NCBI RefSeq assembly: GCF_030272695.1
Contig: NZ_JARFYN010000039.1
Coordinates: 1 to 64,000 of the forward strand
Reading direction: 5' to 3'
DNA from: Martinezella calliandrae
Lineage (GTDB): Bacteria; Pseudomonadota; Alphaproteobacteria; Rhizobiales; Rhizobiaceae
Length of the DNA: 64,000 nucleotides
This document shows positions 51,854-60,529 of this stretch, in pieces. The notes beneath the pieces are model-generated. The model was given only the letters and a program-made list of their open reading frames with translations, did not search any database and was not told the DNA's origin. Position 1 is the stretch's first letter, and the number at the start of each line of letters is the position of its first letter. Made by a program: the position numbers and the translations under genes.

Positions 51854-53518
51854 TCAATAGCCGAGCGCCGCCCCGTCCCCTCGCGGGTCCGCGCCGCCCT
51901 CGTAGAAGCCTTGCTGGCGATCGATGCGGATGGCATGGGCATGCCCCATGTTGTCGTTCCAGTCCGTCACCATCTGAACCGGCTGACCGCGCTGCTTCAG
52001 CTCGCGGACAACCTCGTCGGAAATGCGCCCCTCGAGCGACATGTTGCGCGACTTTGTCCCCCAGGTGCGCCCCATCAGCCAGCGCGGCGCCTCGATCGCC
52101 TGCTGCACGTCGTATCCGAAATCCACGAGCCGGGTCACGATCGCTGCCTGCGTCTGCGGCTGGCCTTCGCCTCCCATCGATCCGAAGGCGAGATGGGGCT
52201 TTCCGTCGCGCATCATCATTGCCGGGATCAGCGTGTGGAAGGTTCGCTTCCCCGGCTGCAGATGATTGGGGTGCTGCGGGTCGAGCGAGAAGAATGCGCC
52301 GCGATTTTGCATGAGTACGCCGGTATCGCCAGCGATCACGGCGCTGCCGAAGTCGTGATAGATGGACTGGATGATGGAGACGACCATCCCGTCCGTGTCG
52401 GCCGTGCAGAAATAGCAGGTGTCGCCATCCGGCGCGCGGCGCTCGTGCGGGTTCTTGAAGGGAATGCCGGCGGGAACCGTTGAGATGTCCTGCGCCTGTT
52501 TGGGATCGATCAGTCCGCGGCGCTTGCCGGCATATGCCTTGTCTATCAGCTCCTTGATTGGAATATTGACGAATTCGGGATCCGTCAGCCATTCCTCGCG
52601 ATCGGCAAAGGCGATTTTCACGGCTTCAGCCATGTGGTGATAGTAATCCGCCGTGCCGTCGCCCCATGCGGCCACGTCATAGCCCTCCAACATATTGAGG
52701 ATCTGCAGTACGACGAAGCCTTGGGTGCTGGGCGGCAGCTCGTAGATATCGTAGCCGCGGTAGGTGCCTTTGATCGGCTCGACCCATTCCGCGCTATAGC
52801 CTGCGAAATCTTCCGCCCGCAGCGGCGAGTCCTGGGATTGCAACGCGGTGCAGATGCGCGCCGCGATATCCCCCTCGTAGAAGGATGCGCGGGCGCCGTT
52901 GGCGGCCAATTCCTTGAGCGTGGCGGCTAGAGCCGCCTGAACCAGACGGTCGCCTTCGGCCGGTGCACGGCCGTTCGGCAGGAAGATGGCGGCGGTTGCC
53001 GGATACTGCGTCAGGATCGGGACATCCTGGACGAGCCAGTCCCGAAGCGAGCGAGTGACGGGCACGCCCTTCTCCGCATATACGATGGCACCCTCGAACA
53101 ATTCACCCCAGGCGAGACGCCCATAGCGCTCGTGTGCCGCACGCCATCCGTCGATCGCGCCGGGAACGGTGAGCACGCTCAAGGGGCCGCGCGCCGGGAT
53201 TTCGCCATCCTTGCTGCGCGAGCGATAGTAGTCGAGCGTCGCGGCAGCTGCCGCCGGTCCGCTGGCATCGAGGCCGTGCACCGCGCCGGTCCCCGGCTCG
53301 GCAACCAGCCAGAAGCCATCGCCTCCCAGCCCCGCCATGTGCGGATAGGCGACGCACAGCACCGCGTTCGCCGCAATCGCCGCGTCCACGGCGCTTCCTC
53401 CGCGCCTGAGCATGTTCAACCCTTCCGCGCTCGCGAGGTAATGCGGCGTGGAAACCATACCGTGGGGCGCACGGGTCGACGGACGACCGGTGCGCGGACC
53501 ATTTGAAGAAGTCATCAT
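51854..53518 (-). CDS. Gamma-glutamyltransferase family enzyme, no signal peptide
   Basis: This 554-residue Ntn-hydrolase has HGMVSTPHYLASAEGLNMLRRGGSAVDAA at the N terminus, typical of GGT. The probable autocleavage Thr is T367 in DGDTCYFCTAD, which starts the small subunit. FGSMGGEGQPQTQAAIVTRLVDFG lies in the C-terminal part. Classical bacterial GGTs are periplasmic; here the sequence begins with a polar, Ser/Thr-rich stretch and no signal peptide is visible, so it may act in the cytoplasm on an imported gamma-glutamyl compound. It lies between two transporter genes on the same strand. Confidence 0.9.
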   Translation of the reverse strand: MMTSSNGPRTGRPSTRAPHGMVSTPHYLASAEGLNMLRRGGSAVDAAIAANAVLCVAYPHMAGLGGDGFWLVAEPGTGAVHGLDASGPAAAAATLDYYRSRSKDGEIPARGPLSVLTVPGAIDGWRAAHERYGRLAWGELFEGAIVYAEKGVPVTRSLRDWLVQDVPILTQYPATAAIFLPNGRAPAEGDRLVQAALAATLKELAANGARASFYEGDIAARICTALQSQDSPLRAEDFAGYSAEWVEPIKGTYRGYDIYELPPSTQGFVVLQILNMLEGYDVAAWGDGTADYYHHMAEAVKIAFADREEWLTDPEFVNIPIKELIDKAYAGKRRGLIDPKQAQDISTVPAGIPFKNPHERRAPDGDTCYFCTADTDGMVVSIIQSIYHDFGSAVIAGDTGVLMQNRGAFFSLDPQHPNHLQPGKRTFHTLIPAMMMRDGKPHLAFGSMGGEGQPQTQAAIVTRLVDFGYDVQQAIEAPRWLMGRTWGTKSRNMSLEGRISDEVVRELKQRGQPVQMVTDWNDNMGHAHAIRIDRQQGFYEGGADPRGDGAALGY

Positions 53519-53594
53519 AGCCTCCTTGCAAAAGCGTGGTGCGATATAGGCTACCTACGGAGCGGCCAAAGCGTCTCTCCCGAAAGACCGCGCT

Positions 53595-53816
53595 CTAGGA
53601 CGTCCGATCGTCGAACTCCATGCCGACATCCCTGACCGTATCGCCGGAGTGATCCATGAAGCGGGTACAGACGGGCAGCAGACCGCCGAGGACCAGGCTC
53701 AGCAGACCGATCAACCACACCAGGTAGCTTCCACCGGTCGTGCCGAAGCTGACGACCGGGAATGAGGCGAACAGCAGCAGCAGCGCCCAAGTCTCTGCCT
53801 TTAACTTTCTATCCAT
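53595..53816 (-). CDS. Small two-helix membrane protein of the lctP-ggt operon
   Basis: 73 residues with two hydrophobic segments (TWALLLLFASFPVVSFG and GSYLVWLIGLLSLVLGGLLPV) and a charged C-terminal tail. It starts 13 bp after the lctP stop and precedes ggt. I recognise no family. Such small proteins beside permeases are often subunits or stabilisers; that is inference. The ATG at 53816 is preferred over 53846, which overlaps lctP. Confidence 0.65.
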   Translation of the reverse strand: MDRKLKAETWALLLLFASFPVVSFGTTGGSYLVWLIGLLSLVLGGLLPVCTRFMDHSGDTVRDVGMEFDDRTS

Positions 53817-53829
53817 GGCGTCCACCTGC

Positions 53830-55458
53830 TCATCGAGCAAAAACAACCAAACCGATCGTTGCCAGGCCCGTCAACACAGCGACGATGACGGTCCAAGGCA
53901 TGGTGATGCGCAGCACCGCTCCTTCCTGACCGCTTGCGCCTGCGACGCTCGTCCCAAGCACGATATTGGCCGGCGCGATTGCGTTGCCATATGCGCTGCC
54001 GGCGGCCTGCGCGGCGATGATTGTCTCCCTGGACATTCCGTGGAGCTGAGCCACGCTGCTCTGCACACCACCAAAAAGCACGCAAGAAGCAGTGCTGCTT
54101 GACGTCATGAAAGCGCCGAGAGCACCAATGACGCTGGCAACGCCCGCGTAGACCAAGGGCGGCGAGACAGCCGCGATGCCGTAGGCGAGCGTGAGGATTT
54201 GGCCGCTATGATCCAGAATACGGCTCGTCACCAGGAACGCGATAACCGGGACCGATGCGGGCACCGCGTCGACGAGCAGAGCAGACCAGATACTCTCGGG
54301 CGTATGGCGCTCGCCCCAAGCGCGATAATACCCTCCCGCCCGGTACACGATCCATACGATCACCGCGGTGATGAGCACCATCATCCCGGGATGGGTGAAG
54401 ACGGTAACGGGCGCATATCGTTCAACGGCGGCGTTCTGGACGCCAAAGCCGGTTTCGACAGCGGGGAACGGAAGCCCGACCTGAACCTGTCGCATGAATT
54501 GGTTGATCGCGGGAATGAGGAGGACACCAAGGGTTACTGCCGTCAGCACGGCATAGGGCAGAAACGACATGGCAAGCCCCATCACCGGCGCCGCCTCGCT
54601 CTGTTCGCCCGCTTGCCGTTCCACCATGGCCGGCCGCTCGACAATGCCCTTGACCGGTTCGCCGTATCGCTTCCAACGCGACAGCGGATAGAGAGCCAAG
54701 AGCGCCATGGCGCCAGCCAGGAATGTCGACAGCTCGGGGCTGAAGAGGGCGACGAGGAGCTGCCCGACTCCGAGGATGGTGCCGAGGATCAGGACAAGCG
54801 GCCACGCGTGTCGCACCGCCGGTCCCTTGCCATAGAGCCACACGACAAGGAAGCCGGCCAGATAAGTCGGAATGAGAATGAGCAGGGACGATTCAAAAGC
54901 GGCCCTGACGGGATCTTCCACATTGGACACACGTAGCAGCGCCAGCCATCCGACCCCGAGGGTACCGAAGAACCTCGCCCAGGCGTGTGCGAGCACACCC
55001 ATGGCTACGGCATAAACCGGTTTCACGCCAACCGTGATCAGCAGTGGCACGACTACTGCGACCGGGGCGCCGAAGCCGACAATGCCCTGCAGGAAAGATG
55101 CAAATACCCAGCACAGCGCCAGAATGATGAACAGCTCGTTGCGGCTGAATGTGGCGATGCCCTGCCGCAACGCGTCGTAGGCGCCGGCTTGTTTCGTAAT
55201 TTGATAGAGGAATAGCGCCGGCCAGATGACATAGAGGATGAAAATCGCATCCCACACCCCCTTCGCGCCAGCGACGGCCAAGGTCTGCACGGGCGTTCGA
55301 AAGGCCACGAGCGCCACGATCGCCGCAACGAACATGGCCATCGGCCCTGCTTCCGGAGCGCGCCATCGCAACGGCACGAGAAAAATCAGGAGCGCGAGGA
55401 TGGGGAGAATTGCCAATATCCAATGCAGAAGATCGACCGGCACCTGCGCATTGCTCAT
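53830..55458 (-). CDS. L-lactate permease family transporter
   Basis: This 542-residue polytopic protein has the LctP pattern: WILAILPILALLIFLVPLRW, ALCWVFASFLQGIVGFGAPVAVVVPLL, then FLTSSSTASCVLFGG-type and AAQAAGSAYGNAIAPANIVLG. LctP proteins import lactate, glycolate or other 2-hydroxy acids with protons. It heads the operon lctP - small membrane gene - ggt - SLC13. No lactate dehydrogenase is adjacent, so the true substrate may instead relate to the GGT reaction. A near-perfect palindrome lies 112 bp upstream. Confidence 0.87.
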   Translation of the reverse strand: MSNAQVPVDLLHWILAILPILALLIFLVPLRWRAPEAGPMAMFVAAIVALVAFRTPVQTLAVAGAKGVWDAIFILYVIWPALFLYQITKQAGAYDALRQGIATFSRNELFIILALCWVFASFLQGIVGFGAPVAVVVPLLITVGVKPVYAVAMGVLAHAWARFFGTLGVGWLALLRVSNVEDPVRAAFESSLLILIPTYLAGFLVVWLYGKGPAVRHAWPLVLILGTILGVGQLLVALFSPELSTFLAGAMALLALYPLSRWKRYGEPVKGIVERPAMVERQAGEQSEAAPVMGLAMSFLPYAVLTAVTLGVLLIPAINQFMRQVQVGLPFPAVETGFGVQNAAVERYAPVTVFTHPGMMVLITAVIVWIVYRAGGYYRAWGERHTPESIWSALLVDAVPASVPVIAFLVTSRILDHSGQILTLAYGIAAVSPPLVYAGVASVIGALGAFMTSSSTASCVLFGGVQSSVAQLHGMSRETIIAAQAAGSAYGNAIAPANIVLGTSVAGASGQEGAVLRITMPWTVIVAVLTGLATIGLVVFAR

Positions 55459-56268
55459 GGTCCCTTCCTCCTACGAGCAAAACCGGGATTCTCGGCAATC
55501 CGAGACAATGTCGCAGATTGCAGTAAATAACCGCACAGCCCATGATTTCGGGCTTTTGCAAGGAAAGCCATAATTCGCATGCTAATTATCGGCCAAGCCG
55601 AGAAAATTTTCAACGGTGCGAATCGCGCGACGCGATCACAATGATTTCCTGACAACCGATGACCAAGCTAAGCAGCTCAGTTTTTCGGTACATTAGTTTT
55701 GAATGGAATGCGACGAGTTCGGAAGCTGATCTTTGGCTCCGCTTCGGATCTCAGCGCCGAATCCTTGGATGTCCGCTTTCGTGTAAGGAATCGCAGCTGC
55801 GGACAGTCCGCAAGCGGCCGCAAATCCGTCATCTGCCGCAGCGAAGCTGACGCCGACCCGAGCTGCCGCTTCCGGATTTCATTGGCAGCATGCTAAACGT
55901 CTGGTTCAACTTCTTGCCAAATTAGCGCCCGTCGGTCAGTTCATGCTCGCGCTTCGTTCGGATCATACCGGCTACGGGCCTGGCGGAGGTTTTGTTTTCG
56001 CAGAAGTGGAATCCTCATGCTGAGCCGCTGATCCACCAATCGGTGCCGATCTGGAATATGTGAAGCGTGAGGGACAACCAAACCTACCATGTACCATAAA
56101 ATTCTTGCGGCCGGCGCGAATGCCATCGGCCTCGGTTGTCCGGTGGCTTAACGCATGCCGACGGTGGCCGCAGTGGGGAATTTAAAGGCAGACGACTGTG
56201 GTGAAGCGCCTATTGCCGCAAGCCGAAACAGCTACATATGCTTCCTAAGAGGCCAAAGGAGCGCAAGC
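55459..56268. other. Long intergenic region upstream of lctP and BA14K
   Basis: It carries the presumed lctP control region (palindrome at 55570) and then about 600 bp without a convincing gene. Short frames at 55659-55896 on the plus strand are Arg/Ser-rich and unlike any family I know. No regulator gene for the operon is present. Confidence 0.45.
55570..55589. promoter_or_regulatory. Candidate operator upstream of the lctP-ggt operon
   Basis: ATAATTCGCATGCTAATTAT is an inverted repeat with six-base arms (ATAATT/AATTAT) around GCATGC; only one symmetric pair mismatches. Its size and symmetry suit a dimeric repressor of the GntR or LysR kind. It lies 112 bp upstream of the lctP start. The regulator is not encoded nearby. 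Confidence 0.5.
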
Positions 56269-56730
56269 ATGGCGAAAAGCGTTCTGACAGTACTTCTAAG
56301 TTTTCTCATGGTTCCGGCTTGGTTCTTGTCTGCAGAGGCGGCGCCAATCCAAAGGATGTCGATCACGGAGCCGCAAAGCGTTTCAGACGTTATCCAAGTG
56401 CAGTCGGGTCGCCGCTCTTCTGGGCGAAACACAACGTCTGGGCGTTCAAACTCGCACTATTGGCGTGGATATCGCGGCTCTCGATCGCAGTGCCGAGGAT
56501 GCCGACGGCGCAACGATGGCTGGTGGTACCCCGCCGCGGCATTTACAACTGGGGTGGTTGTCGGAAGCGCTGTGTCGCGCCCGCGTCCAGTTCACCACAC
56601 CACTGCGCCTTCGCGTAATTCCCGGCATGTTTCTTGGTGCATGAACAGGTTCCGGTCCTACCGTGTCTCTGACAACACGTTCCAGCCTTACAATGGTCCT
56701 CGCCGGCAATGCGTTTCACCATATCGGTGA
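56269..56730 (+). CDS. BA14K family secreted protein
   Basis: 153 residues: a signal peptide ([20 protein letters not shown]), a Ser/Arg-rich middle, a hydrophobic [16 protein letters not shown] segment and the C-terminal BA14K signature ([27 protein letters not shown]). BA14K is a Brucella immunoreactive protein family spread through rhizobia; its role is unclear, with lectin-like activity reported. The ATG at 56269 has AAAGGAG upstream. Confidence 0.85.
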   Translation: MAKSVLTVLLSFLMVPAWFLSAEAAPIQRMSITEPQSVSDVIQVQSGRRSSGRNTTSGRSNSHYWRGYRGSRSQCRGCRRRNDGWWYPAAAFTTGVVVGSAVSRPRPVHHTTAPSRNSRHVSWCMNRFRSYRVSDNTFQPYNGPRRQCVSPYR

Positions 56731-56993
56731 GCGTCTATGGGCGGCTCGGTCCGATGGAAAACTTCGTCGGTTAGAAGCAAAAGAAATTTCTGATCGGCGA
56801 TCTTGTTCGCGACCTGACCGCCTTCAGTCATGTAGTCGATGACAGGCGAAATCGCTTTTCCAATGGGGAATGATTCCTGGGATTTTCTTCGGAGGAGCCA
56901 AGTCGTGCCGGTCAATAGCCCATAATTCGGCACCGTGCTGCAGACCATCCGAACGGGCCAATTGGACGGGCGCCATCCATGACGCCTAGGATC
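56731..56993. other. Gene-poor stretch
   Basis: A minus-strand frame at 56688-56948 lacks any family resemblance and is antisense to the BA14K end. Nothing else is supportable. Confidence 0.4.
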
Positions 56994-57242
56994 TTACCCT
57001 CCCTTCGCCTTTGCAGCGTTCTCCTTGATTTTCGCATCGGCATCGCGAGCGATCTGCTTGACGATGGGGACGTCGCCTGAGCGTGGGTGGTACATACACC
57101 ACTCCCAGGTCAGCCCAAGCCGTCGGCAGTTTTCCGGAGGTGAGCCATTTACGCAGCTGCTAGCGACTGTGCAGAACCAGTTTTTATAAGGTATATCAAG
57201 AGTTCGCTTCCGCCCGACCAGAGAATTTGCAATCCGAGGCAA
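56994..57242 (-). CDS. Small hypothetical protein, possibly truncated
   Basis: 82 codons; the part from KNWFCTVASSCVNGS through CRRLGLTWEWCMYHPRSGD has the Trp/Cys content of a real protein and ends in a charged helix (IARDADAKIKENAAKAKGG). The first codons are antisense-free but overlap the 3' end of marC in another frame, so the true N terminus is probably missing. No family recognised. Confidence 0.4.
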   Translation of the reverse strand: MPRIANSLVGRKRTLDIPYKNWFCTVASSCVNGSPPENCRRLGLTWEWCMYHPRSGDVPIVKQIARDADAKIKENAAKAKGG

Positions 57243-57838
57243 AAAAGAATGAACGCGGACAGTCGCACGGCGATGTCAGTCCCAACCTGACCAAGAAGCC
57301 TTTGGATGCGATTGGCATAGGCGAAGCACAGCAGGATCGTCAAGGCGATGACAGTGATGGCGAGAAGGCTCGCCAATATGAACATGGCCTTGTCAGCGCC
57401 GCTGGCTACAGTCTTCTCCGAAAGCGCGATGCTTACGACAACCGCGATTGAACCTGGCCCCGTCGTCAGCGGCAGCGTCAGCGGATAGAAAGCCTGGTCG
57501 AGCAAATTGTTGGCCGGCACACCGGCAACTGCCGTGTCCAATTCCTTGCGGCTTCCTTCATTCAGAAGCTTCCACCCCGACACCGCCACGATGAACCCAC
57601 CGGCAACACGAAGGACAGGGATCGAAATCCCGTAAAACTGCATGACGAGCGCCCCAATCAGAAATGAACATATCAGAAGGATTAGTGAATTGAGGGCGAC
57701 GCGCCTTGCAAGGGAAGCGCGAATCTCGGGCGTTGCTTGGCCGGTTAGCCCGAGAAAGACGAGTGCCGCACCCGGCGGATTGACGACCGGGAAGATCGAC
57801 GCAAACACAAGGGCGAACGTATCGATACCCGAGTTCAT
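57149..57838 (-). CDS. MarC family integral membrane protein
   Basis: 229 residues with six predicted helices and the UPF0056/MarC pattern: FALVFASIFPVVNPPGAALVFLGLT, then RVAGGFIVAVSGWKLL, PLTLPLTTGPGSIAVVVSIAL and VRLSAFILFCLGLQILWSG. The function of MarC proteins is unsettled. The ATG at 57838 gives the usual start; the frame runs on upstream to 57970 without family character. Its C terminus overlaps the small hypothetical frame. Confidence 0.88.
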   Translation of the reverse strand: MNSGIDTFALVFASIFPVVNPPGAALVFLGLTGQATPEIRASLARRVALNSLILLICSFLIGALVMQFYGISIPVLRVAGGFIVAVSGWKLLNEGSRKELDTAVAGVPANNLLDQAFYPLTLPLTTGPGSIAVVVSIALSEKTVASGADKAMFILASLLAITVIALTILLCFAYANRIQRLLGQVGTDIAVRLSAFILFCLGLQILWSGGSELLIYLIKTGSAQSLAAA

Positions 57839-58315
57839 TTGGGTAGCTCCATCTCGCGCGGCGCGGCGGGATTGACTGGAATGTCTGAAGGCGATCAATC
57901 CGCTGTCCCCTGCGTCATCTCTTGCCTTTAACATTCGGCTTGTTGCACGGCGGTATCGGAACGGAAACATAGTTAATCACATTCGGATTGCCACTACGAC
58001 GACGCCAAAATGCTTCTGGTCCACGGCAAGGAAATCCGCCGGGCGATGCATGTAGAGCCTCGAAAAGGCCCTATCGCCCGGTGGCTCATCCCGTGTGAAT
58101 ATTAACATAAATATGGTGCGGACAACGGTGGCTCTTGCGCGTGCAACCGACATCGAGGGTCCTTAAGGCCGCGGTGCGGCGGGCCGTTTCAGCCTGTCCG
58201 AAGACAGCCTTAGAAAGGACGAATCTGAAAGATCCCTACAGTGCAAGCAAGTGTGCAAATGGAGAAATGGATTCTAAGGAAAGCCCTATTATTTCAACTA
58301 TATACACTATTTTAA
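57839..58315. other. Gene-poor stretch before the tRNA-Ser copy
   Basis: No gene seen. Sequence just before the tRNA-like element is A/T-rich. It could be the outer flank of an old integration event. Confidence 0.4.
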
Positions 58316-58405
58316 TGGCGGAGAGGGTGGGATTTGAACCCACGATGCCCTTGCAGGCATGCCGCATTTCGAGTGCGGTGTATTGGACCACTCTGCCAAC
58401 CGATA
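58316..58405 (-). tRNA. tRNA-Ser(CGA) copy with a mismatched 5' acceptor strand
   Basis: On the minus strand, D-arm (GGCAGAGTGG), anticodon arm (CCGCA-CTCGAAA-TGCGG, anticodon CGA), long variable arm, T-arm (GTGGG-TTCAAAT-CCCAC), acceptor 3' strand CCTCTCC, G and CCA are all intact. The 5' strand should read GGAGAGG but the sequence there is TATCGGT, which does not pair. The gene is therefore probably a duplicated 3' segment or attachment-site scar rather than a working tRNA, although a low-scoring tRNA call is possible. Confidence 0.7.
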
Positions 58406-58477
58406 TCGGTCCGATTGACATTCTCTGCCGTTGTGACACCGTTCTCAATAGTTGCTGATCCACCGTTTTGAGGCAAT

Positions 58478-58873
58478 ATGATAAAACGATCGCAAGCAGT
58501 TATCACCACGGCCGAGGAACGCCCGCGCGACGGATGGGACGATCCCGTTCACGGCGCCATATCCTGGCGTACGCTCTTGAGCGGCGACATCACGCCTACT
58601 GACAGCATGAGCGCCGGCATCGCCGAACTTAACCCCGGCGGCGAGCTCAAGCCGCATCGGCACGATCCGTCGGAAATCTACTTCATCTTCGAGGGAACCG
58701 GCATCGTCCGGATCGATGGGCAGGAAACCACGGTCAAAGCAGGCACCACAGTCTTCATCCCCGGCGATGCCGAACACGGCATCCGCAACGAATCAACAAC
58801 CAACCTGAAATTCTTCTACGTCTTCCCGACCGGCTCCTTCGCCGACGTGATCTATCGCTTTCCGGTGGCTTGA
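58478..58873 (+). CDS. Cupin domain protein
   Basis: A 131-residue single cupin. Metal ligands are readable as H60 and H62 (KPHRHDPSEIYFIFEGTG), E66, and H100 (PGDAEHGIRNE). The second cupin motif is KAGTTVFIPGDAEHG. No catalytic partner is adjacent; such proteins are isomerases, dioxygenases or sensors. The ATG at 58478 lies 80 bp from the tRNA-Ser copy, divergent from it. Confidence 0.85.
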   Translation: MIKRSQAVITTAEERPRDGWDDPVHGAISWRTLLSGDITPTDSMSAGIAELNPGGELKPHRHDPSEIYFIFEGTGIVRIDGQETTVKAGTTVFIPGDAEHGIRNESTTNLKFFYVFPTGSFADVIYRFPVA

Positions 58874-59374
58874 AGGTTTTTCAGCTGGCTGTCGGCTCAT
58901 CGTTTCATGGAGGCCGATGACATGCGTGTGTGCCCGACTTGAGACATCGGTAAGGTTTTGTACCGAAGACATAGGTAGCACTTTCCGTTTTGAAGCGGGA
59001 GGTGTTGATGCCGTTGCGGCTGAGGCGGTCAGCCGGGTGCTGGACATTGCCGGAGGTGACATCCATGCACTGCTGCTCATCAGATTGCGTCCCAGGCCGG
59101 CAGCCTCTTGAAGGAACCGAGGCACAGTCGCTGCCGGGTCCGTATTGTGAGGACGAAATCGCCATGCGGACGAAGTCTTCCAGACGGGCGTCGACCGCCA
59201 ACCCAGCCGCGTCGGTGATGAAGGCGCGTTTGCAGCCGTTGATTCAGTCGGTGCCGATGGTGAGTTCATCTAAGCCCAAAGTGCCCAAGATCGCAACGGG
59301 ACAACGCACACTGGCTGGCCAGTTGCCAGGCGCTAATTCTGATCCGGCGCATGGCGGCTTTTTAGCTGTAGGAT
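58874..59374. other. Decayed sequence between cupin and mltB
   Basis: Several half-open frames on both strands (for example GSTFRFEAGGVDAVAAEAVSR at about 58975 on the plus strand) look like worn coding sequence, but none is complete and no family is recognised. It could be remains of a mobile element. Confidence 0.4.
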
Positions 59375-60172
59375 CTAACCACCGTCGATAGCTTCGCCTA
59401 TACGGGCGATCGCCTGCTGATAGACACTCGCGGAGTTCCAGCCAGCGATGGCGCCCATGTTGCCTTCATAGCCCCCGCCGGCCCGCCAGCCGTGCGCCCT
59501 GAGGAAGTTGGCCGTGGACATCAGCGCGGTGCTCTTGTCGCGCATGTTCCTGCTGCCTACGCCGTATTTCAGGATGTTCCCGGGCAGAAACCCTGTGTGG
59601 CCGATCTCGCCGTGCATGGCGCCGACCGAGCCGGCACTCAGGACGCCGCTGTCGACTAGCTTGAGCGCCGCGATGGCATGCGGCGCGAAGAATTGCGGGC
59701 GGCGGCAATCGTAGGCGAGCGTGACGATTGCCGAAACAGTGTTCTGGTTGCCCATGGAGGCGCCGAAGCCCGTCTCCATGCCCCAGATGGCGAGTAGCAC
59801 CCCGGCGGGCACGCCGTAGTTGCGCTCGATATTGTCGAAAAGTGCTGCGTTTGCCGTCTTGAGCGAACGGCCCTTGGAAATAATCGCGGACCCGCCACGT
59901 CGTCTCATAAAGTCGTCGACCGAGCCGCTGAAGGCCTTGTTGAGCGAGCGGTCGGCCTGGATGGTGCCTGCGGCGTATTTCGCACCGGCAAGCGCTGCAA
60001 GACCCTTCCCCTGGACGCCGGCGGCCTTTGCCGTCTCGGCAAACCCCACTTTCCACTCTTCAAACCCGTCGGCGCTTTTACCGCATGATGCCGCCTGAGC
60101 AACGCACGCCAGGAGGCAGAAGGCGAGGGCTCCCGCCGCAGCAATCAACTGTCCTTTAGCAAAGAATGCCAT
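59375..60172 (-). CDS. Lytic murein transglycosylase (MltB/SltB type)
   Basis: This 265-residue periplasmic enzyme cleaves peptidoglycan to 1,6-anhydro products. Signal peptide LIAAAGALAFCLLACVAQA, then KVGFAETAKAAGVQG, the catalytic E133 in AIWGMETGFGASMGNQNTV, and HGEIGHTGFLPGNILKYGV. It lacks the C-terminal peptidoglycan-binding domain of longer MltB proteins, so it is the short form common in rhizobia. The ATG at 60172 is chosen to give the signal peptide. Confidence 0.9.
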   Translation of the reverse strand: MAFFAKGQLIAAAGALAFCLLACVAQAASCGKSADGFEEWKVGFAETAKAAGVQGKGLAALAGAKYAAGTIQADRSLNKAFSGSVDDFMRRRGGSAIISKGRSLKTANAALFDNIERNYGVPAGVLLAIWGMETGFGASMGNQNTVSAIVTLAYDCRRPQFFAPHAIAALKLVDSGVLSAGSVGAMHGEIGHTGFLPGNILKYGVGSRNMRDKSTALMSTANFLRAHGWRAGGGYEGNMGAIAGWNSASVYQQAIARIGEAIDGG

Positions 60173-60529
60173 GTCGCTCTCCTCGTATGTTTGAACCATC
60201 ATGCCTCCGGCCGCATGGCGTCACTCCTTCATTTGCGGAAAGCCTAATTGGCTGCTCGCACGCTCGAGAAAACTCGCTCCGAAGCAGCTTTGGTCCGAAG
60301 GCTTTAAGAGGCGCCCCCCAGCAGGTCTTGGGCTACTTCAATCCATTGTCCCCCAGTGATGCCGTGTGTTGGTATGTTGGAGCCGTGCCAGTACTAGCAA
60401 ATCATAAGAGCCGTTTTACAAAGAGCCGGCTTCACACGCCTGCGCCCGTGCCTACCACTGTGTCCGCAAAACCGGGAACCGGCCATGCATCGATGCTGCC
60501 GAACAGCAAATCCATCAGGGGTGTTTAGT
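60173..60529. other. Intergenic stretch, no gene seen
   Basis: A plus-strand frame spans it, but its composition is that of chance translation. It must include the mltB promoter at its left edge and the hydrolase 3' end at its right. Confidence 0.4.

Noticed and set aside
51212-52483. 423-codon frame opposite the SLC13/ggt genes
   Set aside because: Spans two genes and their spacer on the other strand, with chance-like composition (Asp/Arg/Gly/His-rich).
58874-59374. Degenerate transposase between cupin and mltB
   Set aside because: The frames are worn and half-open, but no transposase motif (DDE, IS110 or IS66 type) or terminal inverted repeat could be identified.
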